A stretch of DNA of 33,626 bases from Calditerricola satsumensis (GTDB taxonomy: Bacteria; Bacillota; Bacilli; Calditerricolales; Calditerricolaceae), in assembly GCF_014646935.1 (NCBI RefSeq), contig NZ_BMOF01000023.1:1-33626 (forward strand), written 5' to 3'. Shown here piece by piece: positions 16,068 through 24,022 of the stretch. How positions within the stretch are numbered: position 1 is the stretch's first letter; each line of letters starts with the position of its first letter. Position numbers and translations under genes: made by a program. The notes beneath the pieces are model-generated. The model was not told where the DNA came from. It did not search any database and worked only from the letters and a program-made list of their open reading frames with translations.

Positions 16068-16081
16068 TGAAAGCGTTGACA
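16068..16081. promoter_or_regulatory. CcpA-type cre site before the acyl-CoA ligase
   Basis: TGAAAGCGTTGACA fits the cre core TGWNANCGNTNWCA at every fixed position. It lies in the 5' leader of the ligase gene, 29 bases before its GTG start, where bound CcpA would act as a roadblock or block initiation. Bacillus acsA is known to be controlled this way. Confidence 0.65.
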
Positions 16082-16184
16082 GGTTGTCTATTCGCGACTG
16101 CGCGCTCGATTTCCTGCTTTACTAATAAAAATTTTTTCACTTTTTGATCCGAATAAAAAAGTCTTGTGTTTGTTAACCTTTCCG

Positions 16185-16213
16185 ACAAAAAGGCAGCGGC
16201 CGAAGCCGCTGCC
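16185..16213 (-). terminator. Terminator of the SASP gene
   Basis: A 9-bp perfect stem (GGCAGCGGC/GCCGCTGCC, 16213-16192) with a TTCG tetraloop is followed on the minus strand by TTTTTG. It begins 22 bases past the SASP stop. Confidence 0.88.
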
Positions 16214-16235
16214 GGAAGGGTCCAGCCTTATGAGG

Positions 16236-16451
16236 TTATTGTTGCGGGAAACGGCCAGCCAGTTGCTGTTCCGCCAGCGCCACCAGCCGCTTCGTGATTT
16301 CCCCACCCACCGAACCGTTCTGACGGGAGGTGGAATCCGGGCCAAGCTGGACGCCGAACTCCTGCGCGATTTCGTACTTCAGCTGGTCCAGCGCTTGGTT
16401 CGCTTGAGGCACCACCAGGCGGTTCCGACCACCGCGATTTTGATCAGCCAT
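16236..16451 (-). CDS. Alpha/beta-type small acid-soluble spore protein
   Basis: The 71-residue protein is a DNA-saturating SASP that protects spore DNA from UV and heat and is degraded at germination. The N-terminal [10 protein letters not shown] stretch holds the GPR protease cleavage site, and the C-terminal [19 protein letters not shown] helix is the strongest family signature. The start [21 protein letters not shown] is typical and follows GGAGGT at 7 bases. A sigma-G-like promoter and a tight terminator make it a single-gene forespore transcript. It is direct evidence that the organism forms endospores. Confidence 0.96.
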   Translation of the reverse strand: MADQNRGGRNRLVVPQANQALDQLKYEIAQEFGVQLGPDSTSRQNGSVGGEITKRLVALAEQQLAGRFPQQ

Positions 16452-16481
16452 TTTGGTCACCTCCTTGTGTGGTGGTACCCT

Positions 16482-16512
16482 TATCATGCGAAGCCGTTGT
16501 CCCAAAAATGCA
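16482..16512 (-). promoter_or_regulatory. Sigma-G promoter of the SASP gene
   Basis: On the minus strand TGCATT (16512-16507) and CATGATA (16488-16482) are separated by 18 bases. This matches the forespore sigma-G pattern of TGHATR, 17-18 bases, CATNNTA, apart from the last -35 base. It lies 31 bases before the start codon, between the upstream peptidase stop and the SASP. Confidence 0.7.
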
Positions 16513-16530
16513 ATGAAAATGGTGGCGTCG

Positions 16531-17610
16531 TTAGGAGAGAACGGTAAAAGCTTTGGGGTAACCGGTGAACACCTCGGCGCCCCGCTCAGTCACCCGGCAC
16601 ATGTCCTCGATGCGCACGCCACCCCACCCCGGCACGTACACGCCCGGCTCAACGGTGATGACCATGCCCGGCTCGAGCGGCACATCGTTTCCGCCGTCGA
16701 CGGATGGCGGCTCGTGCACGGCCAGCCCCACGCCGTGTCCCAGGCGGTGGGTGAAGTAGGGGCCGTATCCGGCGTCGGCCAACGACTGCCGGGCCACGCG
16801 GTCCAATTCGGCACAGGTGATGCCGGGTCGGATCGCCTCGAGGGCCGCGTTTTGGGACGCCAGCACCGCTTCGTACACGCGGCGCATCCGCTCATCGGCC
16901 GAACCGACGGCAAACGTGCGCGTGATGTCGGAATGGTAGCCGTTTATCCGAATGCCAAAGTCGATGAGCAACAAGCTTCCCGGCTCGATGGTATTGGGCC
17001 CTGGAACCCCGTGAGGCAGCGCCGAACGCGGTCCGGAAAGGACAAGCGGGGAAAACGCCATGCCGTCCGCCCCGGCGCGACGGGCTTGAAGCTCCAGTTC
17101 CGCCACCAAGTCCAGTTCCGTCATCCCTACCCGGAAATGCTGCAGCGCCGCCTCCAGGACGCGATCCGCCACCAGCGCCGCCTTGCGCAACGTCTCGACT
17201 TCCTGCGCATCTTTGATCATGCGCAGGCGGCGAACCTGTGGTGCCACGTCCACCCAGCGGCTCACGCCCAGCCATTCGCCCAGCCGTTCGGCCCAGTCCA
17301 AGGTGAGGGCGTGCTTTTCGACCCCCAGCGGCCCCCTCGCCGTGCCGACGGCCTCGCGCACCGCATTTTCGGGCCCCTCGGCGTCGGTATACGTCCGCAC
17401 CGAAAGGCCCGTCGCCTCGGCCGCTTCCCGCTCCAGAGCGGGGACGACGAGCACCGGCTCCCGATCCCGAAAGAGAAAGAGCCCCACAAAGCGTTCATAG
17501 GGCTGGCACCAAAACCCTGTAAAATACCCCACCGTTGCCGGGTCGGTCACCAGCACCCGATCGGGTACGTGCGCGCGATCAAGTTGCCAAAATCGTTTCA
17601 CGCGATCCAT
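16531..17610 (-). CDS. M24 family Xaa-Pro peptidase (aminopeptidase P-like)
   Basis: The 359-residue enzyme has a creatinase-type N-terminal domain (about 1-125) and a pita-bread catalytic domain. The dinuclear metal ligands are all present: Asp in LLIDFGIR, Asp in HSDITRTF, His in [10 protein letters not shown], Glu in ITVEPGVYV and Glu in GGVRIEDM. The family removes N-terminal residues before proline from peptides in the cytoplasm. Length matches Bacillus YqhT/YpdF. ATG 17610 follows AAGGGAGG. It lies downstream of ykoP and the UgtP-like gene, with a 66-base gap, and may be cotranscribed. Confidence 0.9.
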   Translation of the reverse strand: MDRVKRFWQLDRAHVPDRVLVTDPATVGYFTGFWCQPYERFVGLFLFRDREPVLVVPALEREAAEATGLSVRTYTDAEGPENAVREAVGTARGPLGVEKHALTLDWAERLGEWLGVSRWVDVAPQVRRLRMIKDAQEVETLRKAALVADRVLEAALQHFRVGMTELDLVAELELQARRAGADGMAFSPLVLSGPRSALPHGVPGPNTIEPGSLLLIDFGIRINGYHSDITRTFAVGSADERMRRVYEAVLASQNAALEAIRPGITCAELDRVARQSLADAGYGPYFTHRLGHGVGLAVHEPPSVDGGNDVPLEPGMVITVEPGVYVPGWGGVRIEDMCRVTERGAEVFTGYPKAFTVLS

Positions 17611-17676
17611 GCCCTTCCCTCCCTTGGCGTATGCTCTTTCTTTCCACGCCGGGGAAGGAAAGTCCTGCCCTTGCCC

Positions 17677-18843
17677 TTACGAGGAAGGGTGCTCCGCAAC
17701 ATGCGGCACGGGCAGGTGCTGGAGCGCAATGCGCGCCGCGTCCCGGGACGAGTGCGGATTGCCCAACTGACGGGCTCTGTCGCGCAGCGCGTAAAGCCGC
17801 TGGGGATCGGCAACCAGCGTCTTGACCGTCTCCACCGCCTCTTCGACAGTTTCGCAAGCCAGCGCGGCCCCGTGCTCGACGAGGAACAGGCGGTTGCGCG
17901 TCTCCTGCCCGGGGAACGATTCCAACAACACCAGGGGCAGGCCAAGGGCAAGGGCTTCCGACGTCGTCAAACCGCCTGGCTTGGTGATCATCACATCGGA
18001 CGCGGCCATCAACTCGTGCATGTTGTCGACGTAGGGAAAGACCGCCAGGCGATGGCGATAGCGGCGAATTCGCAGCGTCAATTCGTCGTACAGCGCGCGG
18101 TTGTACCCGGTGACGACCAGGACCTGCAACGGCTCGTCGATGCGCTCGGCCAGCAGGTCGAGCAGCGCGTGGAACGGGCCAATGCCCAGTCCCCCGCCCG
18201 CCAGCAGCAGCGTGAAGGGCTCCTCGGCCAGCCCCAAGGCCCGCCGCAACTGGACGCGATCGGCCAGGTCGGCCACTTCGCAAAACCGCGGGTCGATCGG
18301 GATACCGGTGGGAAAAATGCGTTCGGCCGGAATGCCAAAATCGCGCACCAGCTTGTCGCGCTGGGCAGCCCCGCTGACCAGATAAAAGTCGACGTCCTCG
18401 TGAACCCAGAACCCGTTGACGTCAAAGTCGGTGATCACCGCGCCAATCCGGCATTCGAGCCCCAGCAGCCGCCGCAGGTGCACCACGGCCCCGATGGCAA
18501 AGGCGTGGGTGCAGACGACCAAATTCGGCCGCTCCTGTTCGAGCAGCGGTTTGAGCCGTGCCGCCACCACACGCCCCAGCCGCTCCTTCATCAGCGTGCT
18601 CAAGGGACGCTCCATCTCGTAGGCCCATCCCCACAAGCGCGGAGCCGACTGCAGGGTCTGCCGGTACACCACGCGCGTCAGGTTTTCGAGGCGGGGGCTG
18701 ACATAGGATAAGGCGTTGACCACGCGAACTCGGGCCGTCGGCATCAGCTCCTGGATGGCCGCAGCCAGCGAACGGGCAGCCCGACTGTGCCCTTCCCCCG
18801 CGATGGCTTCGGAAAGAATGAGAATGCGTACCGCATCGGTCAT
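17677..18843 (-). CDS. UgtP/MGDG-synthase-like glycosyltransferase (GT28)
   Basis: The 388-residue protein opens with ILILSEAIAGEGHSRAARSL, the acceptor-side motif of monogalactosyl/glucosyl-diacylglycerol synthases, and has an N-terminal MGDG_synth domain (about 18-180). The donor-binding C-terminal domain includes LLLAGGGLGIGP and KPGGLTTSEALALGLPLVL, where the Glu contacts the UDP-sugar. Bacillus UgtP makes glucolipids that anchor lipoteichoic acid; YkoN is a related enzyme of unknown substrate. The next gene upstream is ykoP, which favours a YkoN-like role. The start ATG 18843 has a modest site (AAAGGGG, 12 bases). It is probably a peripheral membrane enzyme. Confidence 0.82.
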   Translation of the reverse strand: MTDAVRILILSEAIAGEGHSRAARSLAAAIQELMPTARVRVVNALSYVSPRLENLTRVVYRQTLQSAPRLWGWAYEMERPLSTLMKERLGRVVAARLKPLLEQERPNLVVCTHAFAIGAVVHLRRLLGLECRIGAVITDFDVNGFWVHEDVDFYLVSGAAQRDKLVRDFGIPAERIFPTGIPIDPRFCEVADLADRVQLRRALGLAEEPFTLLLAGGGLGIGPFHALLDLLAERIDEPLQVLVVTGYNRALYDELTLRIRRYRHRLAVFPYVDNMHELMAASDVMITKPGGLTTSEALALGLPLVLLESFPGQETRNRLFLVEHGAALACETVEEAVETVKTLVADPQRLYALRDRARQLGNPHSSRDAARIALQHLPVPHVAEHPSS

Positions 18844-18867
18844 CGCCTACCCAAACCCCTTTGCACG

Positions 18868-19422
18868 TCAAAGGTATCGCCGCAAGAGCTCGTCTGTCGA
18901 CATGTACACCCGACGTATGATGAGATAATTTTTCTTCTCTGCCAAACGCTTGTATCCCTCCGGATGCATCAGCCAGAGCAAGCCTTTCAGGTAATAATTT
19001 TTATACCGGAAATAGAGCGTCGGCGGTACATCGCACACGTCAAATCCCAAGCTTTCGGCGCCGCGGTACAGGAAGGTGGTTCCCATCAGCCCCTTGATCT
19101 CGCAACGTCGTGGATGGCTGGCCACGTAACGGGCCAGTCCGGGCAGGGAGCGGCGGATTTCCCGCAACACCCGAATCCCCAGTTGAGACCCCGGCGGCGC
19201 CTTCCGCAGCGTTTCGGCCACCAAGAGGTTGTGAAGATGCAGCTTCAAAATCCAGTCGCCCGGTTGAATGCGCACGCCATCCCGCGTGGTCAGCGGATCC
19301 CCATGATATTTCAGCAAGACAACGCGAAAGAGATTCTCCCCTTTTTCCACGTACTGGAGACGGGTACATCGCTGGTAAACGGCATCCCACCACCGCCAGG
19401 CGGCCAGCAGTCCACCGTTCAT
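18868..19422 (-). CDS. YkoP-like protein of unknown function
   Basis: The 184-residue protein resembles YkoP of Bacillus: WWDAVYQRCTRLQYVEKGENLFRVVLLKYHG near the N-terminus, an AETLRK helix, and PPTLYFRYKNYYLKGLLWLMHPEGYKRL towards the C-terminus. It is soluble or peripheral, rich in Arg and aromatic residues, and has no recognised catalytic motif. It ends 24 bases before the UgtP-like gene, the same pairing as ykoN/ykoP, so the two probably work on one lipid or envelope product. ATG 19422 lies 9 bases after AAAGGG; TTG 19431 is less likely. Confidence 0.72.
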   Translation of the reverse strand: MNGGLLAAWRWWDAVYQRCTRLQYVEKGENLFRVVLLKYHGDPLTTRDGVRIQPGDWILKLHLHNLLVAETLRKAPPGSQLGIRVLREIRRSLPGLARYVASHPRRCEIKGLMGTTFLYRGAESLGFDVCDVPPTLYFRYKNYYLKGLLWLMHPEGYKRLAEKKNYLIIRRVYMSTDELLRRYL

Positions 19423-19498
19423 CCCCGTCAACCCTTTCTTCGGTTCATCATTCCCATCTCCTAGTCTTTCCGCTGCGCGCCAGGCTCATGCCCCGTCT

Positions 19499-20167
19499 TC
19501 ACCAATTTGGGCGCGTGCGCAGGCGACGGGCCAGCCAGAACACGAGCGCCGCTGCCAAAAAGGGAGCCACCTGGTGCCCCAGATGGCGATACGTCCCCAT
19601 CCACCGCGCCACCCATGCATCGTGAACGATCATGTCCACCGCGGTATACGCCAGCACGGCCGCGCCCAGCGCGACCAACAACGGTCGGCGGTGCATCCAC
19701 CGCGCCACAACGGTGCTGCCCCACATGAGCAGGGGAATGCTCAAGCCCAGCCCAAACAGGATCAGCCAAACCTCTCCGTGCGCCGCCCCGGCAATCGCCA
19801 GCACGTTGTCCAAGCTCATCACAAAATCGGCCACAATGATCGTTTTGACCGCCGCACCCAATGACCGCCCGCCATCCAAACGGGGCTCGGGTTCGTCCTC
19901 TTGTTCCAGGGCAAGCGTTTTCGCGAGATACAGCAGCATCACGCCGCCAAAAGCAGAAAGCAGGGGAATGCGCAGCAAATAGGCGGCCACCACCGTCAAG
20001 GCCACGCGCAACGCCACCGCCCCAACACACCCCCACAACACGGCCAGCCGGCGCTTGTCGGGAGGCAAATGACGGCAGGCCATGCCGATCACGACGGCGT
20101 TGTCGCCGCTCAGCACGATGTCGAGCAGCAGGATGTTCACGAGCGCCAGGCCTTCGCCCATCTCCAC
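19499..20167 (-). CDS. TerC/YjbE-family integral membrane protein
   Basis: The 222-residue protein has about seven transmembrane segments and the two TerC signatures, LDIVLSGDNAVVIGMA near the start and VADFVMSLDNVLAIAGAAHG in the middle. Their paired Asp residues lie within the membrane. Family members export manganese or help metallate secreted enzymes. GTG 20167 lies 7 bases after GGGAGG; ATG 20161 would be 13 bases away, so GTG is preferred. It ends 76 bases before ykoP on the same strand. The upstream region was checked for a yybP-ykoY manganese riboswitch and none was recognised. Confidence 0.85.
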   Translation of the reverse strand: MEMGEGLALVNILLLDIVLSGDNAVVIGMACRHLPPDKRRLAVLWGCVGAVALRVALTVVAAYLLRIPLLSAFGGVMLLYLAKTLALEQEDEPEPRLDGGRSLGAAVKTIIVADFVMSLDNVLAIAGAAHGEVWLILFGLGLSIPLLMWGSTVVARWMHRRPLLVALGAAVLAYTAVDMIVHDAWVARWMGTYRHLGHQVAPFLAAALVFWLARRLRTRPNW

Positions 20168-20307
20168 ACGGTTCCCTCCCGACGCCATCGTCCCACAAAG
20201 GCCAGACCCATTGCTTGAGACCCGCTCCCGCACGGCCCTGTCCCTAACACTCCTATTCGCCTGCCCGCCGGGCCATGCGTCGTCAAACCCAGCGGGGCCA
20301 TGCACGC

Positions 20308-20348
20308 AAAACGAAAGCGCCTCTCCCGAATCCACGGGAAAGGCGCTT
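20308..20348 (-). terminator. Terminator of the repeat lipoprotein gene
   Basis: A long hairpin (AAGCGCCT/AGGCGCTT outer arms at 20315-20322 and 20341-20348, with an inner TCCCG/CGGGA stem) is followed on the minus strand by TTCGTTTTG. Confidence 0.8.
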
Positions 20349-20359
20349 GGGCGCAAACG

Positions 20360-21544
20360 TTATTGCGCTTTGTTCACGACGGCGCGGAGCGTTTTCTCCA
20401 GCTCTTCGCGCAACGCCTTGCCTTTGGCTTCGTCCCTGGCTTTTGCCGCTTCCAGGTACTGCTGCGCCGTCTCGCGCAGCGACGTGTAGCCTTGCTCGCC
20501 GAGGAGCCGTTTCAGATCGCCCTCCAGGAGGTCGATGAACAGCGCGCCTTCCAGCGCGGTGATGACGCCCTTGTCTTGTCCCCAGTTCTCCGCGCTCTCC
20601 TCGTACTCGTGCAGGGCCACCTTCGCGAACCCGCGAATGAAGGCCTTGTTCACCGCCTGCGGGTCCAGCTTGGACACATCGGACGACAGATCAAACTGCT
20701 GCTGGATAAAATCGGCTTCCTCCTTGGCGTACTTGGCCAGGTACGGGTAGAGGCTCTGGTAGAAGGCCCACCCTTCCGCCTGTTCGACCTTGGCCTTTTT
20801 GGGGTCCTCTTTGGCTTCTTTGGCCGCTTTGCCTGCGTAGCCATGCTCCAGCGCGCCGGCAGCCAGGTAGAACGTCTTCATCAGCGTCTTGTCCACCACT
20901 TGCTTGGCCAACTCGAAGGCCAGCTTGTCGCCGCTGTCCACCGCCTTCTCCAGGTCGGCGAAGGCGCCGTCGATCGTCGCGGCCATCTGCGTGCCGTAGG
21001 CGGCATCGCGCTTTTCGACGGTTCCCTTGAGCAGCGCGTAATAGGCTTTGGCTTCCGCCACCTCTTCCTTGCCGTGCGCCTTATCGCCCCACTTCTCGAG
21101 GGTTTCCTGGAATTCCTTCTTAATGGTAAGGTAAAAGACCTTTTGCATCAGTTTGTCAAACACCTGGCGCACGACAAGCGGATCCATTTGCCCGTTTTTC
21201 CCGGCCTCCAGAGCTGCGCTCAGCTGTTGGTCAAGGGTTTCCTTGAACTCGGCGTCGCGCGTTTGCACCAGGCCCTGCAAGCTTTCCTTGTAGATCGTTG
21301 CGACCCGCTCGAAGTCGACAGGTTGCCCCTCCTTAGCTTTGTCCAGTTCCTTGAGGGCCATCTTGAAAGCATCGGCCACCGCCGTTTCACCCTGTGGCGT
21401 TGTCTCCGCGGCCCCTTGCTGGGTTTCCTGCCCGGTTTCCCCTTTGGGTTGCTCGGCCGGTGCCGTCGTGTTGGCCGACTGCCCGCACCCGGCCAGCAGC
21501 AGGCTCAGGGCGAGCACGATCGTCCCCCATTTTCCGGATGTCAT
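20360..21544 (-). CDS. Three-repeat helical lipoprotein, probably iron-regulated
   Basis: The 394-residue precursor has a lipoprotein signal ending in LLLAGC (Cys20), a Thr/Gln/Glu-rich linker to about residue 50, and an all-helical domain. That domain contains at least two clear and one divergent repeat of about 100 residues. The repeat pattern is Y-x-x-L-x-x-x-V-x-x-R-D followed about 35 residues later by QV-x-D-K-x-[LM]-x-K-x-FYL and a helix ending in ALE or TLE. I do not recognise the family; the architecture recalls imelysin/EfeO-type iron lipoproteins, but no GxHxxE motif is seen. ATG 21544 follows GGGGAGGAGG. A consensus promoter with Fur-like boxes precedes it, so I infer a role in iron or haem acquisition at the cell surface. 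Confidence 0.7.
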   Translation of the reverse strand: MTSGKWGTIVLALSLLLAGCGQSANTTAPAEQPKGETGQETQQGAAETTPQGETAVADAFKMALKELDKAKEGQPVDFERVATIYKESLQGLVQTRDAEFKETLDQQLSAALEAGKNGQMDPLVVRQVFDKLMQKVFYLTIKKEFQETLEKWGDKAHGKEEVAEAKAYYALLKGTVEKRDAAYGTQMAATIDGAFADLEKAVDSGDKLAFELAKQVVDKTLMKTFYLAAGALEHGYAGKAAKEAKEDPKKAKVEQAEGWAFYQSLYPYLAKYAKEEADFIQQQFDLSSDVSKLDPQAVNKAFIRGFAKVALHEYEESAENWGQDKGVITALEGALFIDLLEGDLKRLLGEQGYTSLRETAQQYLEAAKARDEAKGKALREELEKTLRAVVNKAQ

Positions 21545-21592
21545 GGCAACCTCCTCCCCTTCGCTTTTCGATGTGGATGGAGCCGGCAATTT

Positions 21593-21611
21593 GTAAGTGA
21601 AAATCATTATC
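21593..21611 (-). promoter_or_regulatory. Fur-like box downstream of the lipoprotein transcription start
   Basis: GATAATGATTTTCACTTAC matches 14 of 19 bases of the classical Fur box, and the 7-1-7 core matches 12 of 14. It lies about 3 to 21 bases past the predicted transcription start, where bound Fur would block the polymerase. Confidence 0.55.
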
Positions 21612-21620
21612 GCCGATCAG

Positions 21621-21649
21621 ATTCTACACCAGACGAGAATGAGTGTCAA
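21621..21649 (-). promoter_or_regulatory. Consensus sigma-A promoter of the lipoprotein gene with a second Fur-like box
   Basis: A perfect TTGACA (21649-21644) and TAGAAT (21626-21621) are 17 bases apart. A second, weaker Fur-like sequence (21635-21653, 12 of 19 bases) overlaps the -35. Two boxes flanking one strong promoter suggest tight repression in iron-replete cells. Confidence 0.72.
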
Positions 21650-21735
21650 TTCCATTCCTTCGCCTTCCCTGACCACGGCTGCGGTTTTGTGATAAAATGC
21701 TGTTCAAACATTTCAGAAAGGAGTGGAGGGAAACC

Positions 21736-21936
21736 GTGATCGTCTTCGGAACCGTTCTCCACTGTCCCATTTGCCAGCAAGCGCTCAACGTCGTTTCGCA
21801 GGATGCCGATGCCCACTACCTCCTGTATGGGTGCCGCAACCGCCATTACGCGGAGGAAACCGCCACGCGCTTTGACCACGTCTTTCGCTACGACGGGGAG
21901 GGGCTGCCGAGCAACGTCCCCCAGTACATGCCCTAA
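21736..21936 (+). CDS. Small Cys-containing protein of unknown function
   Basis: The 66-residue protein begins MIVFGTVLHCPICQQAL and has a CPIC pair followed by one more Cys (YGCRNRHYAEE), a partial zinc-ribbon look. No family is recognised. GTG 21736 lies 7 bases after GGAGG, and the upstream TGTGATAAAAT at 21688-21698 could be its -10 region. It diverges from the Fur-box lipoprotein gene, with the control regions close together. A long bidirectional terminator follows the stop by four bases. The good ribosome binding site and terminator make it a likely real gene. Confidence 0.62.
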   Translation: MIVFGTVLHCPICQQALNVVSQDADAHYLLYGCRNRHYAEETATRFDHVFRYDGEGLPSNVPQYMP

Positions 21937-21940
21937 AGAG

Positions 21941-21976
21941 AAAACGCGCTCGCCGTACATCAGGCGAGCGCGTTTT
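21941..21976. terminator. Bidirectional terminator between convergent genes
   Basis: A perfect 14-bp inverted repeat, AAAACGCGCTCGCC (21941-21954) and its complement (21963-21976), has an 8-base loop. It supplies A and T tracts in both directions and ends both the small Cys protein gene and the FAH-family gene. Confidence 0.88.
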
Positions 21977-21987
21977 CGTGTGCGCCG

Positions 21988-22763
21988 TTACGCTTCGGCC
22001 ACCACCGGATTGGTCAGCGTGCCGATGCCGTCGATCGTCACCGCCACAACATCGCCCGGCTTGATGGGGCCCACGCCCGGCGGCGTTCCGGTCAAGATGA
22101 CGTCACCCGGCAGGAGCGTCATCACCGCCGTCACCGCCTCCACGAGCTGATAGACGTTGAACACCATCTGGGACGTGTTCCCTTCCTGGCGCACCTCGCC
22201 GTTCACCGTGAGGCGGATGCCCAAATTCATGGGGTCAAGTTGGGATGCGGGCACAATTCCCGGTCCCAACGGGCAGAAGGTGTCGAAGGATTTGCCCCGC
22301 GTCCACTGCCCGTCGGCAAACTGCAGGTCGCGGGCCGTCACGTCGACGGCGCAGGTGTAGCCAAGGATGTAGTCCTTCGCTTCGGCTGCCTTCACGTGGC
22401 GGGCCCGTTTCTTGATCACCACGGCCAGCTCCGCCTCGTAATGCACATTCTGGCTCAGCCGTGGGTAGACGATCGGCTCGTTCGGCCCGATGACCGCGGT
22501 GGAGGGCTTGAGAAACATCAGCGGCTCCTTGGGCAGCTCCCGCCCCATCTCCTTGGCGTGGTCGACGTAGTTGACCCCAATGCACACCACCTTGCTCGGC
22601 TCGCACGGGGCCAGAAGGCGAACCTCCGACACGGGCAGCTCCTTGCCCGGGATATACGGCCGCCCCCCTCGGCATAGCAGACGTCGCCGACAACCATGCG
22701 CACCTTGTCGTCTACCAGCCAGCCGTACCGCACCTTGCCATTGTGCTCGTAGCGCACCAACAT
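21988..22763 (-). CDS. Fumarylacetoacetate-hydrolase family protein, frameshifted
   Basis: The N-terminus (MLVRYEHNGKVRYGWLVDDK through CYAEGG) and the rest (RPYIPGKELPVSEVRLLAPC to the stop) are in different frames. The change falls at a run of six G (minus strand, about 22664-22669), where seven would restore one frame of about 258 residues. The catalytic part is complete: VVCIGVNYVDHAKEMG, the metal ligands in HYEAELAVV (E-x-E) and CAVDVTARDLQ, TRGKSFDTFCPLGP and TGTPPGVGP. The family hydrolyses or isomerises acylpyruvates, or decarboxylates oxaloacetate. It follows thiI by 56 bases and has its own GGGGGAGGAG site. It may be a base-calling error, a phase-variable tract or a real pseudogene. 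Confidence 0.8.
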
Positions 22764-22819
22764 GGCCCCTCTTCTCCTCCCCCGTTCGTCGATCGTCCCC
22801 ACAAATCGGCGCGCGTCCC

Positions 22820-24019
22820 TCACAGCAAGTCGGCGATCTCGTCGCGCGCACGCCAGTCCAGCGTCTCCATCTCCGTGCGGGCGATGGCGTCGGCCACCAG
22901 CTCGTCGACGGGTAGCGCCGCCTCCAGCTCGGCCGCCTCCTCGGGATCCGGCTTGGTTTTGGGGTTTTTCGGCACGAAGATCGTGCAGCAATCCTCATAG
23001 GGGCGGATGGAAATCTCGTAGGTGCCGATGGCCTTCGCCGTCTCCATGATCTCCGCCTTGTCCATGCCGATGAGGGGGCGCAGGATCGGGATGGTGACGA
23101 CACGGTTGATCGTGTTGATGCTCTCCAGCGTCTGGCTGGCCACCTGACCGAGGCTCTCGCCGGTGGCCAGGGCGAGGGCGCGACGCTTTTCGGCTATGCC
23201 CTGGGCGATGCGCATCATGAACCGGCGCATGATCGTAATGCCGTACGCCTCGGGCACGTGCTGGCGAATCCGCGTCTGAATCTCCGTGAAGGGCACCACG
23301 TGCAGGCGAATCGGTCCCCCGTAGCGCGACAGCACCCGCGCCAGGTCGCGCACCTTCTCCAAAGCCTGCTCGCTGGTGAACGGGTAGCTATGGAAGTGGA
23401 TCGCCTCCAGCGTCACCCCGCGCTTCAGCATGCGCCAGCCGGCCACGGGGCTGTCGATACCGCCGGAAAGCAAGAGGAGCACCTTCCCGCTGACGCCCAC
23501 GGGGAGCCCGCCGGGGCCGGGCAGCGATTCGACGTACAAAAAGGCACCTTCCGGACGCACTTCCACCGCCAGCTCCACGTCGGGCTCGTGCACGTCGACG
23601 GTCAGGTTGTCCGTGTTGCGCAGCACGTGGGCGCCGACGAGGTGGTTCAGCTCGTGTGAGGTGTGCGGAAAGTTTTTCACGCTCCGCCGGGCCGCCACCT
23701 TGAAGGTGCGCGGCGCGGGGGAAAGGGAGCGGATCAGCGCCAGGGCCGCCTCCTGGATGGCCGGAAGGTCGAGCGGCGTGCGCACCGCCGGGCTGAACGA
23801 CACGAGCCCGAAGACGCGCCCGAGGCGCTCGGCCACCTCGGCGAAGGGCGCATCGCCCAGTTCCACCAACAGGCGGCCGTAGGCCCGCCGGACGCGCAGG
23901 CCCGGAAAATCGGCGAGCGCCTGCCGCACGTTGGCCAGCAGGCGGTTTTCGAATTGGCCGCGGTTTTTGCCCTTCAGCGCCAATTCCCCGTACCGCAGCA
24001 AAACGACGTCGTACCGCAT
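22820..24019 (-). CDS. thiI: tRNA 4-thiouridine sulfurtransferase ThiI
   Basis: ThiI adenylates U8 of tRNA and transfers sulfur to form 4-thiouridine, a UV sensor; in some bacteria it also serves thiamine synthesis. The 399-residue protein has a ferredoxin-like domain and a THUMP domain (to about 165), then the PP-loop ATPase with SGGIDS at 185-190. The conserved ATGESLGQVASQTLESI stretch and YEDCCTIFVPKNPKTKP follow. It lacks the C-terminal rhodanese domain, as in Bacillus, so a dedicated desulfurase must supply sulfur; that gene ends 3 bases upstream. Its ribosome binding site AAGGGGTGA lies inside the end of the desulfurase gene. Confidence 0.95.
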   Translation of the reverse strand: MRYDVVLLRYGELALKGKNRGQFENRLLANVRQALADFPGLRVRRAYGRLLVELGDAPFAEVAERLGRVFGLVSFSPAVRTPLDLPAIQEAALALIRSLSPAPRTFKVAARRSVKNFPHTSHELNHLVGAHVLRNTDNLTVDVHEPDVELAVEVRPEGAFLYVESLPGPGGLPVGVSGKVLLLLSGGIDSPVAGWRMLKRGVTLEAIHFHSYPFTSEQALEKVRDLARVLSRYGGPIRLHVVPFTEIQTRIRQHVPEAYGITIMRRFMMRIAQGIAEKRRALALATGESLGQVASQTLESINTINRVVTIPILRPLIGMDKAEIMETAKAIGTYEISIRPYEDCCTIFVPKNPKTKPDPEEAAELEAALPVDELVADAIARTEMETLDWRARDEIADLL

Positions 24020-24022
24020 GGG

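Noticed and set aside
20168-20356. A yybP-ykoY manganese riboswitch before the TerC-family gene
   Set aside because: The conserved GGGGAGUAG-type core was not found in the leader; the only structure there is the terminator of the preceding gene.
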